DNA of 64,000 bases. Origin: Flavobacterium hungaricum (lineage in GTDB: Bacteria > Bacteroidota > Bacteroidia > Flavobacteriales > Flavobacteriaceae). Positions 1 through 8,171 of the stretch are shown piece by piece (the first letter of the stretch is position 1; every line of letters begins with the position of its first letter). The position numbers and the translations under genes are program-made. The notes under the pieces were generated by a model. The model was given only the letters and a program-made list of their open reading frames with translations, had not been told where the DNA came from and did not search any database. The stretch is taken from NCBI RefSeq assembly GCF_015182285.1, contig NZ_PRDM01000006.1, positions 186,001-250,000 of the forward strand, in the 5' to 3' direction.

Positions 1-59
1 GGAATCTTTCCTTCGTCAGTGTGACAAGATTGTGAAAAACTGAGACTGAAAACTAAATA

Positions 60-1019
60 TCAAGGAATCAAAATAATCTTCCCTGTACTTTTTCGGCTTT
101 CGAGATAATCGTGAGCCAGTTTTCCTTCTGATAATTTGAAAGATGTTGGCGGTGAAAGCTTTAATTTTCCTTCGATAATCCAATTGAATAGTTGACTGGC
201 TCTCTTGATTCTTTCTTCTTTAGAATTTAAATAACTCCATAAATCGCCTCCGGTTAAGGTTTTCGAGCCGTCCATCAGCATTCTCGGATCTACAAGTGCG
301 GGATCACCGCCTGCCATTCCGAAGAAAACAACCTGACCGCATTCTTTGGTAACTTCAAAACTTTCTGCCAAAGTGCTTCCGATACTATCGTAAACTACAT
401 CAACACCTTTGGGTATTATTTTAAAAAGTTCCGATTTCCAATCGTCATTGTATAATAAAACGTGATCGGCACCTTGTTCGATTGCGGCTTTTGCTTTTTC
501 TGCAGATGAGGTTAAGCCAATTACTTTTGCGCCCAAAGATTTACTGATTTGTGTTAGAAACTGACCAACTCCGCCAGCGGCAGCGTGAATTAAAACCGTT
601 TCGCCTGCTGTTGTTTTGTGACTGTCTGTGGCTAAATAATGTGCTGTTAAACCCTGCAGTAGAATTGAAGCTGCGGTCTCAAAAGAAATAGCATCTGGCA
701 AAGGTAAAACGTGGTTTACATTTACGGCAACTAACTCCGCATTGGCAAAAGGAACATCCGCGAAGGCAATACGATCTCCAATTTTAAACTCAGAATTGGT
801 ATTGGCGTCAATAACAATTCCGGCGCCTTCGTAACCGGCAATAAAAGGCGGATTTCCTTTAAGATGATAATTTCCTTTTCGACGGTAAACATCGGCAAAA
901 TTCAAACCGATCGCTTTCATTTCGACTAAAATTTCGTCGGGTTTTAATTCGGGATTCGGGATTTCTATATATTCTAAAACATCAGAATTTCCAAAAGTAG
1001 AAAAAGTAAGTGCTTTCAT
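60..1019 (-). CDS. NAD(P)H:quinone oxidoreductase, zinc-free MDR family
   Basis: This 319-residue protein looks like a complete medium-chain dehydrogenase/reductase of the quinone oxidoreductase (Qor) type, a cytosolic NADPH-dependent reductase of quinones or enones. The N-terminal GroES-like half carries the GYEGAG segment at residues 62-67. A Rossmann fold follows, with the nucleotide motif HAAAGGVGQ at residues 145-153, the usual Qor form. The cysteine ligands of zinc alcohol dehydrogenases are absent, which supports the zinc-free subgroup. The substrate cannot be told from sequence. It is the last gene before the window edge and reads toward it; its start at 1019 lies about 70 bp from the neighbouring lipoprotein gene's stop. 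Confidence 0.85.
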   Translation of the reverse strand: MKALTFSTFGNSDVLEYIEIPNPELKPDEILVEMKAIGLNFADVYRRKGNYHLKGNPPFIAGYEGAGIVIDANTNSEFKIGDRIAFADVPFANAELVAVNVNHVLPLPDAISFETAASILLQGLTAHYLATDSHKTTAGETVLIHAAAGGVGQFLTQISKSLGAKVIGLTSSAEKAKAAIEQGADHVLLYNDDWKSELFKIIPKGVDVVYDSIGSTLAESFEVTKECGQVVFFGMAGGDPALVDPRMLMDGSKTLTGGDLWSYLNSKEERIKRASQLFNWIIEGKLKLSPPTSFKLSEGKLAHDYLESRKSTGKIILIP

Positions 1020-1087
1020 TTTGAATTACATTAAGGGATGCAAAATAAGTAAAAATTGAAGTTGGTAAATATTCATGTGAATAGGCT

Positions 1088-1762
1088 TTAACATAAAAGC
1101 CACCACAAAGTAACATAATTTAGTTTTCCATCTTTAAAATAAAATAGAAAAGCATCGTCAGTTACTTTGTCCAAATAAAATCTAAACCGTACTTCATTCT
1201 CATTTTCTGTTTTTTCCATTTCTGCATTCGGAAACTTCTTTCTGAATTCTTTTAATGTGGTGTTTTTATCTAATGTTATGTTGTGCGAAATAATTTTAAA
1301 AGAATTTTGATCTGCAAAACCGGTGTCAAACAATACAATATGGTTGTTGGTTGCAAACTGGATATTTTGGGTATAAATGGTTGTAATCTCTCCATTAAAT
1401 GTTTTAAACGTTCCCATGTCAGAAGTTTTCTGGCCATAAGTTTTAATCATCCATTTTTCATCCAGCCACTCAAAGGGACTGCCGCATTCCCAGATCTGCG
1501 TTTTGGTCGAATCAATTTTAGTGTAAATAGATTCAAATTCCTGTTTTGATACGATTACTTTGTTTCCATTGATTAAGATATTTTCTTTTTCAATAAATTT
1601 TGAATCATAAACCGACTTGTCGTCCGGTTTCTTTTTTGTTTCTACTACTGCGCTAGTGTCTTTGGTAATTGTTTTTGCAGCTTCTTTTACTTTTTCGTTG
1701 CGGCTGTTGCACGCTATTAGCAATGTAAAGAATAACAGCAATGAATATCGTTTCGTTTTCAT
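1088..1762 (-). CDS. hypothetical lipoprotein
   Basis: A 224-residue protein with a lipoprotein signal peptide: basic start, hydrophobic run, then LIAC with the lipidated cysteine at residue 18. A Lys/Glu/Thr-rich linker follows, then a globular part rich in beta-type sequence. The protein ends in a Trp-Trp-Leu-Leu-Cys tail. I do not recognise the family. It is the last of three consecutive minus-strand genes for small lipoproteins (this one, 1803-2405, 2445-3005), spaced 40 bp apart, which suggests one transcript and an envelope role. No catalytic motif is visible. Confidence 0.7.
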   Translation of the reverse strand: MKTKRYSLLLFFTLLIACNSRNEKVKEAAKTITKDTSAVVETKKKPDDKSVYDSKFIEKENILINGNKVIVSKQEFESIYTKIDSTKTQIWECGSPFEWLDEKWMIKTYGQKTSDMGTFKTFNGEITTIYTQNIQFATNNHIVLFDTGFADQNSFKIISHNITLDKNTTLKEFRKKFPNAEMEKTENENEVRFRFYLDKVTDDAFLFYFKDGKLNYVTLWWLLC

Positions 1763-1802
1763 TCTCCTGAATTGATTTTTTATTTTTTACTAGTTTATTT
1801 TC

Positions 1803-2405
1803 TTAATCAACAACTTCAAATTTAAATTTTTTTGTGTCGCAGCTCATTTCAGATACTCGCTTTTTACGATCTAGTTTGAGATTTGTTTTAGAAGGAGTAA
1901 AGCCGGAAATAACTTCACTTTCGTCATAGAAATAATTTTTGTCTTTGGCATATCTATAATGTCCCGAAAGCAGCTTGAAAGTCTTAGGATCTGCGTTGTT
2001 GATTTTCGAAAGCTGCATACCGCCGCTCGTAGGTCTATAGAAATAAACATAGTTTTGGTCTTTTGCATACCAGCCGTCAAGCGGTCGAAAAGTGATTGGG
2101 TCTATTTGTTGAAAAAGAGATCCGTTGAAATAAGTAAAATCTGTCAGTTTGTTTTTTATTTCTTTTGCGGCGATTGTTTTTTCGTAAAGATGTCCGGTTT
2201 CACTTCTATAAAACTGATTTTTGATATGCGTCAGTTTTATGCTGTCTTTTAGGTCAAACTGCATGGGACATTTGCAAAGTTTGGAACCACTCTCTGAATA
2301 AACATTATGTGTGCTATTCTGCTTTTTATTTTGGGATTGACTATTGCAAACGGTCAAAAAACAGAATAGAAATCCGAAAGATAAAATAGTTTTAAGTCTG
2401 GTCAT
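1803..2405 (-). CDS. DKNY-repeat lipoprotein
   Basis: A 200-residue predicted lipoprotein with lipobox LTVC (Cys20). The mature part contains repeats of the DKNY type: AKDQNYVYFY and, about 37 residues later, AKDKNYFYDES, with a related more divergent unit before them. DKNY repeats are found in bacterial surface proteins of unknown function. The C-terminus holds a possible disulfide cysteine (SCDTKKF). It is the middle gene of a three-lipoprotein group. The function is unknown; assignment to the DKNY family rests on the visible repeat only. Confidence 0.72.
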   Translation of the reverse strand: MTRLKTILSFGFLFCFLTVCNSQSQNKKQNSTHNVYSESGSKLCKCPMQFDLKDSIKLTHIKNQFYRSETGHLYEKTIAAKEIKNKLTDFTYFNGSLFQQIDPITFRPLDGWYAKDQNYVYFYRPTSGGMQLSKINNADPKTFKLLSGHYRYAKDKNYFYDESEVISGFTPSKTNLKLDRKKRVSEMSCDTKKFKFEVVD

Positions 2406-2444
2406 ATTTGTTTTGGAGTGTTACTATTATATTCACAGGACTTT

Positions 2445-3005
2445 TTATCCCTGAAAATCACCGCAGTCATGTTCCTCAAACTTATCAAGCATTTGATGTG
2501 TTGTGTAATATTTTGAAATTCTCAGATCTTTAATTTTAGTAGTATCTCCTGTAATCTTCAATTCGTAAACAGGTGCTTTATCAATTTTTGTTAATGTGAA
2601 ATTATTGCGCTTGGTTTTAAATTGTACTACGTTATCAGATTCCGAAAATTCGATAATTTCATCCTCCTGAGTTACTTGGTCATTACAGACATTAGTCATT
2701 TTAATCTGTTTCTTTGTTATCGATAAAACTGCCAGATCGCAGGCGTAACAATTGCCGGTAAACTCTATCCCATATTTTTTAAATACATTTTTGCTTTGCG
2801 GTTTAAGAAGTTCTATTGCAGATAATTCTTCTAAATCCTTATTTTGATTTTGCTGTTCTGTAATAGTAGCAGCTGGTTCTGATACAGTTTTTTCGGTTTT
2901 TGAGACCGTATCTTTCTCTTTAGTATTCTCAATTTCGGACTTCGTATTTTGATTGCATGCGGCAAAAAGCAAGGACAGTACAATCAATTTAAAAAATGTT
3001 TTCAT
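2445..3005 (-). CDS. hypothetical lipoprotein
   Basis: A 186-residue predicted lipoprotein with lipobox FAAC (Cys17), then a long acidic/Thr/Gln-rich linker to about residue 65. The C-terminal domain carries four cysteines, including the GNCYACDL pair and one in TNVCND, which may form disulfides in the periplasm. I do not recognise the family. It is the first gene of the lipoprotein trio and starts 32 bp beyond the stop of the Xaa-Pro aminopeptidase gene (3038-4447), on the same strand, so co-transcription with that peptidase is possible. Confidence 0.68.
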   Translation of the reverse strand: MKTFFKLIVLSLLFAACNQNTKSEIENTKEKDTVSKTEKTVSEPAATITEQQNQNKDLEELSAIELLKPQSKNVFKKYGIEFTGNCYACDLAVLSITKKQIKMTNVCNDQVTQEDEIIEFSESDNVVQFKTKRNNFTLTKIDKAPVYELKITGDTTKIKDLRISKYYTTHQMLDKFEEHDCGDFQG

Positions 3006-3037
3006 TGTTTGATTTAGTATTTAGGCGAATATTCAAA

Positions 3038-4447
3038 TTATATTTTTGGAAATTTCATGTCATTAAAAGTGCTCTTTTGCTTCGCTAAAGCTTCTACTTC
3101 CTGCCATTTTCTTGGAGATGCTGCCGAAAGATTTTCGAAGGAATCTTTTTGGATCAAAATATCGTCTTCGATACGCACGCCTATATTCCACCATTTTTTA
3201 TCGCAATTACTGTTTGCCGGAATATAAATGCCGGGTTCAACAGTAATAATCATGTTTTCTTTTAATTTACTCATATAGTTTCCCTTGTCATGAACATCTA
3301 ATCCAAGAAAATGGGAGCAGCTGTGCGGATAATATTTGCTTACTTCTTTTGCATTTGTAATAATGCCAAGTTTGATCAATCCGTTTGCGATTACTTCTTT
3401 TGCCTTTTTGTTTATGTCTTGAAAAGGCGTTCCTTCTTTACAAAGTTTAAAAACTTCTTCCTGCGCATCATAAACGATTTGATAAATGGCTTTTTGTTCT
3501 TCAGAAAATTTTCCGTTAGCCGGAACTGTTCTGGTTACATCGGCAGAATAACCGTGATATTCTGAGCCAACATCCATCAATAATAATTGGTTGTCCATTT
3601 TCGAGGCATTGTTTTCTCCATAGTGTAAAATACAGCCGTTTGCACCAGCGCCTACAATTGGCGGATAGCCCTCGTCTTCGGCACCATAATGTCTGTGAAT
3701 ATAAGCGTGAATTCCGTCAGCTTCATTTTCGCTCATGTTGGGACCGACAGCTTTCATAACTTCATTGTGTGCAATGCAGGAAAGCGTTACTGTTTTGCGC
3801 ATCAAAACCATTTCTTCCGGCGTTTTTATTTCGCGCAGGTCAGTAGTGATTTTGATAAACAGATCAACAGCAGTTTTATCTTCCTGAATAATGCCGGCTT
3901 TTGCCTTAAAAGTTTGAAGTAGGGCATGAAGATGACCTGGGTTATTGTTTCCAGAAAGATCTGTTGGAATTTTATCGTAAATTAGTTTACTGAATTTTTT
4001 AAAATCAATTGCAAAACTGCTAAAGCCTTTTCCGTTGTACACAGCTGTAAAACCAAGTTTTGCTTTGACACCTTCGACACCCAATCGTCTTCCGGTCCAG
4101 GTTTCTTGTGCTGCATTTCTTTCTCTCACAAAAAGAACTTCATTATATGTGTCATTTCCTGTTGTTTGGCTTTCTTTAAAAAGAACTAAAACCGCATCAG
4201 GCTCTTTATATCCTGTTAAATAATACAGATCAGGATTTGCGTGATAGTTGTAGTTGATGTCTTGCGAAAAAACTCTTTCTGGATACGAAAAAACGACCGC
4301 AACAGAATTAGGAGGCATAAGGTTTCTAAAAGCTTCGCGGCGTCCTTTGTGGAATTCTTTAGTAAGGTAATCCGTTGGTAAGTTTTCTTGTGCCTCAATC
4401 GGAGCGATTGTAAACAAGAAGGCAAACAATAATAGGAATTGTTTCAT
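3038..4447 (-). CDS. exported Xaa-Pro aminopeptidase (M24B)
   Basis: Aminopeptidase P family metallopeptidase that removes an N-terminal residue preceding proline. I place the start at the ATG at 4447, because the next residues form a clean Sec signal peptide ending in IEAQ; a longer in-frame start at 4498 would bury that signal. The N-terminal creatinase-like domain is followed by the pita-bread catalytic domain. Its metal ligands are visible: Asp in LMDVGSEYHG, Asp in SADVTRT, His in SHFLGLDVHD, Glu in VEPGIYIP and Glu in GVRIEDD. The length (469 residues) is normal. Export suggests a role in digesting external or periplasmic peptides. An imperfect promoter-like CAAAGTAC sits just upstream. 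Confidence 0.9.
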   Translation of the reverse strand: MKQFLLLFAFLFTIAPIEAQENLPTDYLTKEFHKGRREAFRNLMPPNSVAVVFSYPERVFSQDINYNYHANPDLYYLTGYKEPDAVLVLFKESQTTGNDTYNEVLFVRERNAAQETWTGRRLGVEGVKAKLGFTAVYNGKGFSSFAIDFKKFSKLIYDKIPTDLSGNNNPGHLHALLQTFKAKAGIIQEDKTAVDLFIKITTDLREIKTPEEMVLMRKTVTLSCIAHNEVMKAVGPNMSENEADGIHAYIHRHYGAEDEGYPPIVGAGANGCILHYGENNASKMDNQLLLMDVGSEYHGYSADVTRTVPANGKFSEEQKAIYQIVYDAQEEVFKLCKEGTPFQDINKKAKEVIANGLIKLGIITNAKEVSKYYPHSCSHFLGLDVHDKGNYMSKLKENMIITVEPGIYIPANSNCDKKWWNIGVRIEDDILIQKDSFENLSAASPRKWQEVEALAKQKSTFNDMKFPKI

Positions 4448-4693
4448 TTTGTTTGTTTTTGGTGATGATTTTTGTTTTTTGATCACTGCAAAGTACAAAA
4501 AAAATGAAAGCGTATTTTGTTCTTTAATGGTTTGATTGGTAGAATAGTAAAGAAAAAGCTGTAACTTAGAGTTAGAAAATAAGGGTTAGAAATGAAAATT
4601 TAACGCTTAAAATCTGTAATAAGGGCATGAATATTGAAAGAATGTTTTTGATCTTCAAAAAACAAATTATAGTAATCTTTAAAAAGAACTTTT

Positions 4694-5131
4694 ATGAAAA
4701 AATACACACTTGCATTTCTTTCTGTTTTAACTTTATTATTTGCTTCCTGTAAAACGTCGCAAGAAACCAAAAGTTCAGGAAATCTTTACGGTACCACTTG
4801 GGAGCTGGAATATATTTCGGGGCCAAGAATTGCTTTTGAGGGATTGTATCCAAATAAAAAACCACAGATCACTTTTGATCAAAAAGAAAAACAAGTTTAT
4901 GGTAATAACGGATGCAACGGTTACAGAGCACCTTACACTTTAAACGAAAATTTATTGACTTTTGGAGAACCAGGTCCTGCAACCATGATGTTTTGTGAGG
5001 GTGGAGGAGAAGAGCAGTTTTTACAGCAAATGAAAAAAATTACAAGCTACGAAATTGATAAAGACGGAAAATTAAATCTGATTCAGGGCGATGTGCCGAT
5101 GATGCGCTTTAAAAAAATAGCAAAACAATAG
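4694..5131 (+). CDS. META-domain (HslJ-like) lipoprotein
   Basis: A 145-residue lipoprotein (lipobox FASC, Cys19) with a META domain. Visible hallmarks are TTWELEYISG at the domain start, YGNNGCNGYRAPY, and the TMMFCEGG segment, which matches the MaCp/MMxC-type motif of HslJ/META proteins. Members are implicated in stress or heat responses and protein folding in the envelope, but the molecular activity is unsettled. It stands alone on the plus strand between two minus-strand groups and ends at a bidirectional terminator shared with msrA. Confidence 0.85.
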   Translation: MKKYTLAFLSVLTLLFASCKTSQETKSSGNLYGTTWELEYISGPRIAFEGLYPNKKPQITFDQKEKQVYGNNGCNGYRAPYTLNENLLTFGEPGPATMMFCEGGGEEQFLQQMKKITSYEIDKDGKLNLIQGDVPMMRFKKIAKQ

Positions 5132-5153
5132 TTTTGTATTTCGGATTAAAAAC

Positions 5154-5190
5154 AAAGGCAGCTGAAATTATTCAGCTGCCTTTTGTTTTA
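5154..5190. terminator. bidirectional intrinsic terminator
   Basis: A perfect 13-bp stem (AAAGGCAGCTGAA / TTCAGCTGCCTTT) with a 4-nt loop. It is flanked by A-rich sequence on the left and T-rich sequence on the right, so it can serve both the META lipoprotein gene and the convergent msrA. Confidence 0.85.
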
Positions 5191-5211
5191 CATGCACTTT
5201 ATTAAAGCGTC

Positions 5212-5817
5212 TTATTTCTTTTTCAGTTTATCTTTAAAAACCTTTTCAAATTTCTCCAATTTCGGCTGAATCACCATTTTGCAATACGGCTGGTTTTTAT
5301 TGTTTGCATAATAATTTTGATGATCGTCTTCGGCTTTGTAAAATGCTTTAAAAGGTTCAACTTTTGTCACAATCGGGCTGTTGTACACTTTTGCTTTATT
5401 CAATTCTGCAATAATGCTTTGAGCTGCTTTTTTCTGTTCTTCATTTTTGTAAAAAATTACCGAACGGTATTGCGTCCCCACATCTGCGCCTTGTCTGTTT
5501 AAAGTTGTCGGATCGTGAACGGTAAAGAATACTTTAAAGATTTCATTAATATTGGTTATAGTTTTATCATAAGTAATCTGAACCACTTCTGCATGACCTG
5601 TTGTTCCTGTACAAACTTCTTCGTAAGAAGGATTAGCAATTTTTCCGCCAGAAAAACCAGAAACAACCGATTTGACACCGTCCAGATTTTCATAAACTGC
5701 TTCAACACACCAATAACAGCCGCCGCCGAGTGTAATGGTTTCGAGATTTGATTTTTTATTTTGCGAAATGCCCTTTAGCGAAAGCGCCAAAAAACATATT
5801 AAGAGTATATTTTTCAT
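5212..5817 (-). CDS. msrA: exported peptide-methionine (S)-S-oxide reductase
   Basis: MsrA reduces the S-epimer of methionine sulfoxide in proteins. The catalytic motif is GGGCYWC, with the nucleophile Cys34; most family members have GCFWC, so Tyr replaces Phe here. Further family blocks are VVSGFSGG, GHAEVVQITYD, HDPTTLNRQGADVGTQYRS and FYKAEDDHQNYY. Residues 1-18 form a Sec-type signal peptide (LALSLKGISQ), so it probably works in the periplasm. The length is 201 residues. It lies 14 bp downstream of msrB on the same strand, and the two form a repair pair covering both sulfoxide epimers. Confidence 0.93.
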   Translation of the reverse strand: MKNILLICFLALSLKGISQNKKSNLETITLGGGCYWCVEAVYENLDGVKSVVSGFSGGKIANPSYEEVCTGTTGHAEVVQITYDKTITNINEIFKVFFTVHDPTTLNRQGADVGTQYRSVIFYKNEEQKKAAQSIIAELNKAKVYNSPIVTKVEPFKAFYKAEDDHQNYYANNKNQPYCKMVIQPKLEKFEKVFKDKLKKK

Positions 5818-5831
5818 AAGGAGATTTTTTT

Positions 5832-6392
5832 TTATTTAGAATCAGGAATAAAATCAAGCGCAATCGAATTCATGCAGTAGCGTTTTCCCGTTGGTTCAGG
5901 ACCATCATCAAAGATATGTCCCAAATGACCGCCGCAACGGCCGCAAAGCGTTTCGGTACGCTCCATCCCAATTGAGTTATCCTCTTTAAAAACAATGCTG
6001 TTTTTATTGTTTTGTTCAAAGAAACTAGGCCATCCGCAGCTGCTGGCAAATTTTGCTGTAGAACGAAAAAGTTTATTCCCGCAAGAAGCACAGTAATATG
6101 TTCCTTTTTCATTAGTATTCCAGTATTTACCAGTAAAAGGTCTTTCGGTATCTGCTTCACGCATTACGGCATAAACGTCTTCGGGTAATACTTTTTTCCA
6201 TTCCGCATCACTTACATTTAGTTTTGTAGTATCGGTATTCGAATAATAAGGATTCCCGGGTTTTTCTATTTGACTGGCAGTGATGGATTTTTTTTCGGTT
6301 TTATTTTTCGTAGTCTGAGCGCATGCCTGAAACATAAAAAAAGAAAATAAAACAAAAAGACTGTAGACTTGAGATCGGAGTTTGAGTGGCAT
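5832..6392 (-). CDS. msrB: peptide-methionine (R)-S-oxide reductase, lipoprotein form
   Basis: MsrB reduces the R-epimer of protein methionine sulfoxide. Residues 1-24 end in the lipobox FQAC, so this copy is probably a membrane-anchored periplasmic lipoprotein. The zinc site is Cys101/Cys104 (CASC) and Cys150/Cys153 (CGRC). The family blocks CGWPSF (119-124) and GGHLGHIFDDGP are present. The nucleophile is Cys173 in RYCMNS, normally RYCINS. Together with the adjacent exported msrA it suggests methionine repair outside the cytoplasm under oxidative stress. A consensus promoter lies at 6421-6454. Confidence 0.93.
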   Translation of the reverse strand: MPLKLRSQVYSLFVLFSFFMFQACAQTTKNKTEKKSITASQIEKPGNPYYSNTDTTKLNVSDAEWKKVLPEDVYAVMREADTERPFTGKYWNTNEKGTYYCASCGNKLFRSTAKFASSCGWPSFFEQNNKNSIVFKEDNSIGMERTETLCGRCGGHLGHIFDDGPEPTGKRYCMNSIALDFIPDSK

Positions 6393-6420
6393 AATTATTC
6401 AGTTTTTTAACTTCTTGATT

Positions 6421-6454
6421 CAAAGATACAACGAGATTGAGCGCGAAATATCAA
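6421..6454 (-). promoter_or_regulatory. promoter of msrB-msrA
   Basis: On the minus strand the sequence reads TTG, 23 nt, then TATCTTTG. This fits the Bacteroidota primary-sigma consensus and places transcription start roughly 20 nt before the msrB start codon. Confidence 0.65.
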
Positions 6455-6632
6455 ATTAGAAACAATTCAGATTTTTTTAAGTGTGTTTTAACTTTTTATT
6501 AGTTACGTAAAATTGCGCATTGTAGTTTTTATGTCTTAATTTTAACGGCTTTTAAAAATTAAAAGAAATTAGCATATTGTAAATCAATAAAATAAAGATT
6601 GGTTTCAATGCTAAGAACAGTACAAAGCTGGT

Positions 6633-6668
6633 TTGGATTTTCATGCCATTTCTTTTTTCGTATTTTTG
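6633..6668 (+). promoter_or_regulatory. promoter of idi operon
   Basis: TTG, 25 nt, then TATTTTTG, 17 nt before the idi start codon. The -7 element is a good match; the spacing to the TTG is slightly long. Confidence 0.5.
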
Positions 6669-6685
6669 CTTGATTAATAAGCCTT

Positions 6686-7213
6686 ATGATAGAAGAAAAC
6701 GTAATATTAGTAAACCAAAATGATGAGCAGATTGGTTTGATGCCAAAGCTGGAAGCGCATGAAAAAGCACTTTTGCACCGCGCTTTTTCAGTTTTTGTTT
6801 TAAACGATCAGAATGAAATTATGCTGCAGCAAAGAGCGCATCAAAAATATCACTCGCCGCTGCTTTGGACCAATACCTGCTGCAGCCACCAGCGCGAAGG
6901 CGAAAGCAATATTGAGGCTGGAAGCAGAAGATTATTTGAAGAAATGGGTTTTAAAACAGATTTGAAAGAACTGTTTCATTTTATTTATAAAGCACCATTT
7001 GATAATGGTTTGACCGAGCACGAATTGGATCATGTGATGATTGGTTATTTTAATGAAAATCCGAACATCAATACAGAAGAGGTTGAAGATTGGAAATGGA
7101 TGAAAATAGAAGATGTAAAATCAGACATAGAAAAACAGCCCGAAATATATACCGTTTGGTTTAAAATTATTTTTGACGAATTCTATCATTATTTAGAAGA
7201 TCATAAGCTTTAA
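6686..7213 (+). CDS. idi: isopentenyl-diphosphate delta-isomerase, type 1
   Basis: Idi interconverts isopentenyl and dimethylallyl diphosphate in isoprenoid synthesis. It is a 175-residue Nudix-fold protein of typical length. The catalytic cysteine lies in WTNTCCSH (Cys66 aligns with the family's essential Cys). The Nudix-like region is EAGSRRLFEEMGF, and the second catalytic region TEHELDHV supplies the glutamates and the metal ligands. It is first in a close plus-strand set: the PTPS/QueD gene follows after 23 bp and the peroxiredoxin gene 3 bp after that, which suggests one transcript without an obvious shared pathway. Confidence 0.93.
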   Translation: MIEENVILVNQNDEQIGLMPKLEAHEKALLHRAFSVFVLNDQNEIMLQQRAHQKYHSPLLWTNTCCSHQREGESNIEAGSRRLFEEMGFKTDLKELFHFIYKAPFDNGLTEHELDHVMIGYFNENPNINTEEVEDWKWMKIEDVKSDIEKQPEIYTVWFKIIFDEFYHYLEDHKL

Positions 7214-7236
7214 CCAGACTAACCAAACAAACCTAA

Positions 7237-7647
7237 ATGAGAGTAACCATATCAAGAAAAGCACATTTTAATGCTGCTCATCGACTACATAGAAAAGATT
7301 GGTCATTTGAAAAAAACGATGCTGTTTTTGGAAAATGCAACAATGCCAATTTTCACGGTCATAATTATGGTTTAACAGTAAGTGTTACAGGAAAAATTGA
7401 CCCCGAAACTGGTTTTGTCCTCGATGTGAAAGTATTAGCGGATATTATACGAGAAGAAGTAGAAATTCCGTTTGATCACAAAAATCTGAATCTGGATGTT
7501 CCAGAATTTCAAGATTTAAATCCAACCGCAGAAAATATTGCTGTTGTGATATGGAATAAAATTAAAAAAAGAATTCAGTCCGATTTTGATTTAGAAATTG
7601 TACTGCATGAAACGGATCGCAATTTTGTAACTTATAAAGGAGAATAA
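7237..7647 (+). CDS. queD: 6-carboxytetrahydropterin synthase / PTPS family
   Basis: A 136-residue protein of the 6-pyruvoyl-tetrahydropterin synthase fold. The zinc ligands are His15 (FNAAHRL), His40 and His42 (HGHNY). The catalytic Cys34 lies in FGKCNN, and the Asp-His pair is in FDHKNLN. Bacterial members mostly act as QueD, turning dihydroneopterin triphosphate into 6-carboxytetrahydropterin for queuosine synthesis. Some act in biopterin or folate pathways, so the exact substrate is inferred. It lies between idi and the peroxiredoxin gene. Confidence 0.85.
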   Translation: MRVTISRKAHFNAAHRLHRKDWSFEKNDAVFGKCNNANFHGHNYGLTVSVTGKIDPETGFVLDVKVLADIIREEVEIPFDHKNLNLDVPEFQDLNPTAENIAVVIWNKIKKRIQSDFDLEIVLHETDRNFVTYKGE

Positions 7648-7650
7648 AAA

Positions 7651-8109
7651 ATGTCATTAAAAATAGGAGATATAGTTCCGAATTTTACTGCAAAAGACAA
7701 TCACGGAGAAATTTTTGAAAGCAAGAATGTTTTAGGAAGAAAACCATTGGTGATTTATTTTTATCCAAAAGATAATACACCAGGTTGTACTACTGAAGCC
7801 TGCAGTTTTAGAGACCAATACGAAGATTTTAAAGATTTAGGAGCCGAGGTAATCGGGATTAGCAGCGACAGTGTTAAGTCGCATAATAAATTTGCCAATA
7901 AACTCAATCTGCCCTTTATTTTATTGTCTGACCAGGACAAAAGATTAAGACAGCTTTTTGGTGTTAAAAATAATTTGTTTGGACTTCTGCCGGGAAGAGT
8001 AACGTATGTTATAGACCGAAATGGAGTTGTTATTTATATTTTTGATAGTATAAATGCGGCAAAACATATTCCTAAAGCCCTCGAAATAATAAAAGAATTA
8101 GTACTGTAG
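7651..8109 (+). CDS. bcp: thioredoxin-dependent peroxiredoxin, PrxQ/Bcp type
   Basis: A 152-residue peroxiredoxin that reduces hydrogen peroxide and alkyl hydroperoxides. The motif NTPGCTTEACSFRD places the peroxidatic Cys46 and resolving Cys51 five residues apart, the classic PrxQ/BCP arrangement. No signal peptide is present, so it is cytosolic. It starts 3 bp after the stop of the PTPS/QueD gene and is almost certainly translated from the same mRNA. Confidence 0.92.
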   Translation: MSLKIGDIVPNFTAKDNHGEIFESKNVLGRKPLVIYFYPKDNTPGCTTEACSFRDQYEDFKDLGAEVIGISSDSVKSHNKFANKLNLPFILLSDQDKRLRQLFGVKNNLFGLLPGRVTYVIDRNGVVIYIFDSINAAKHIPKALEIIKELVL

Positions 8110-8171
8110 ATTCAAAAAACAGTATTAATCATTCATTAAATTAATGTAGATATTAGCCTTAAAATTAAAAT

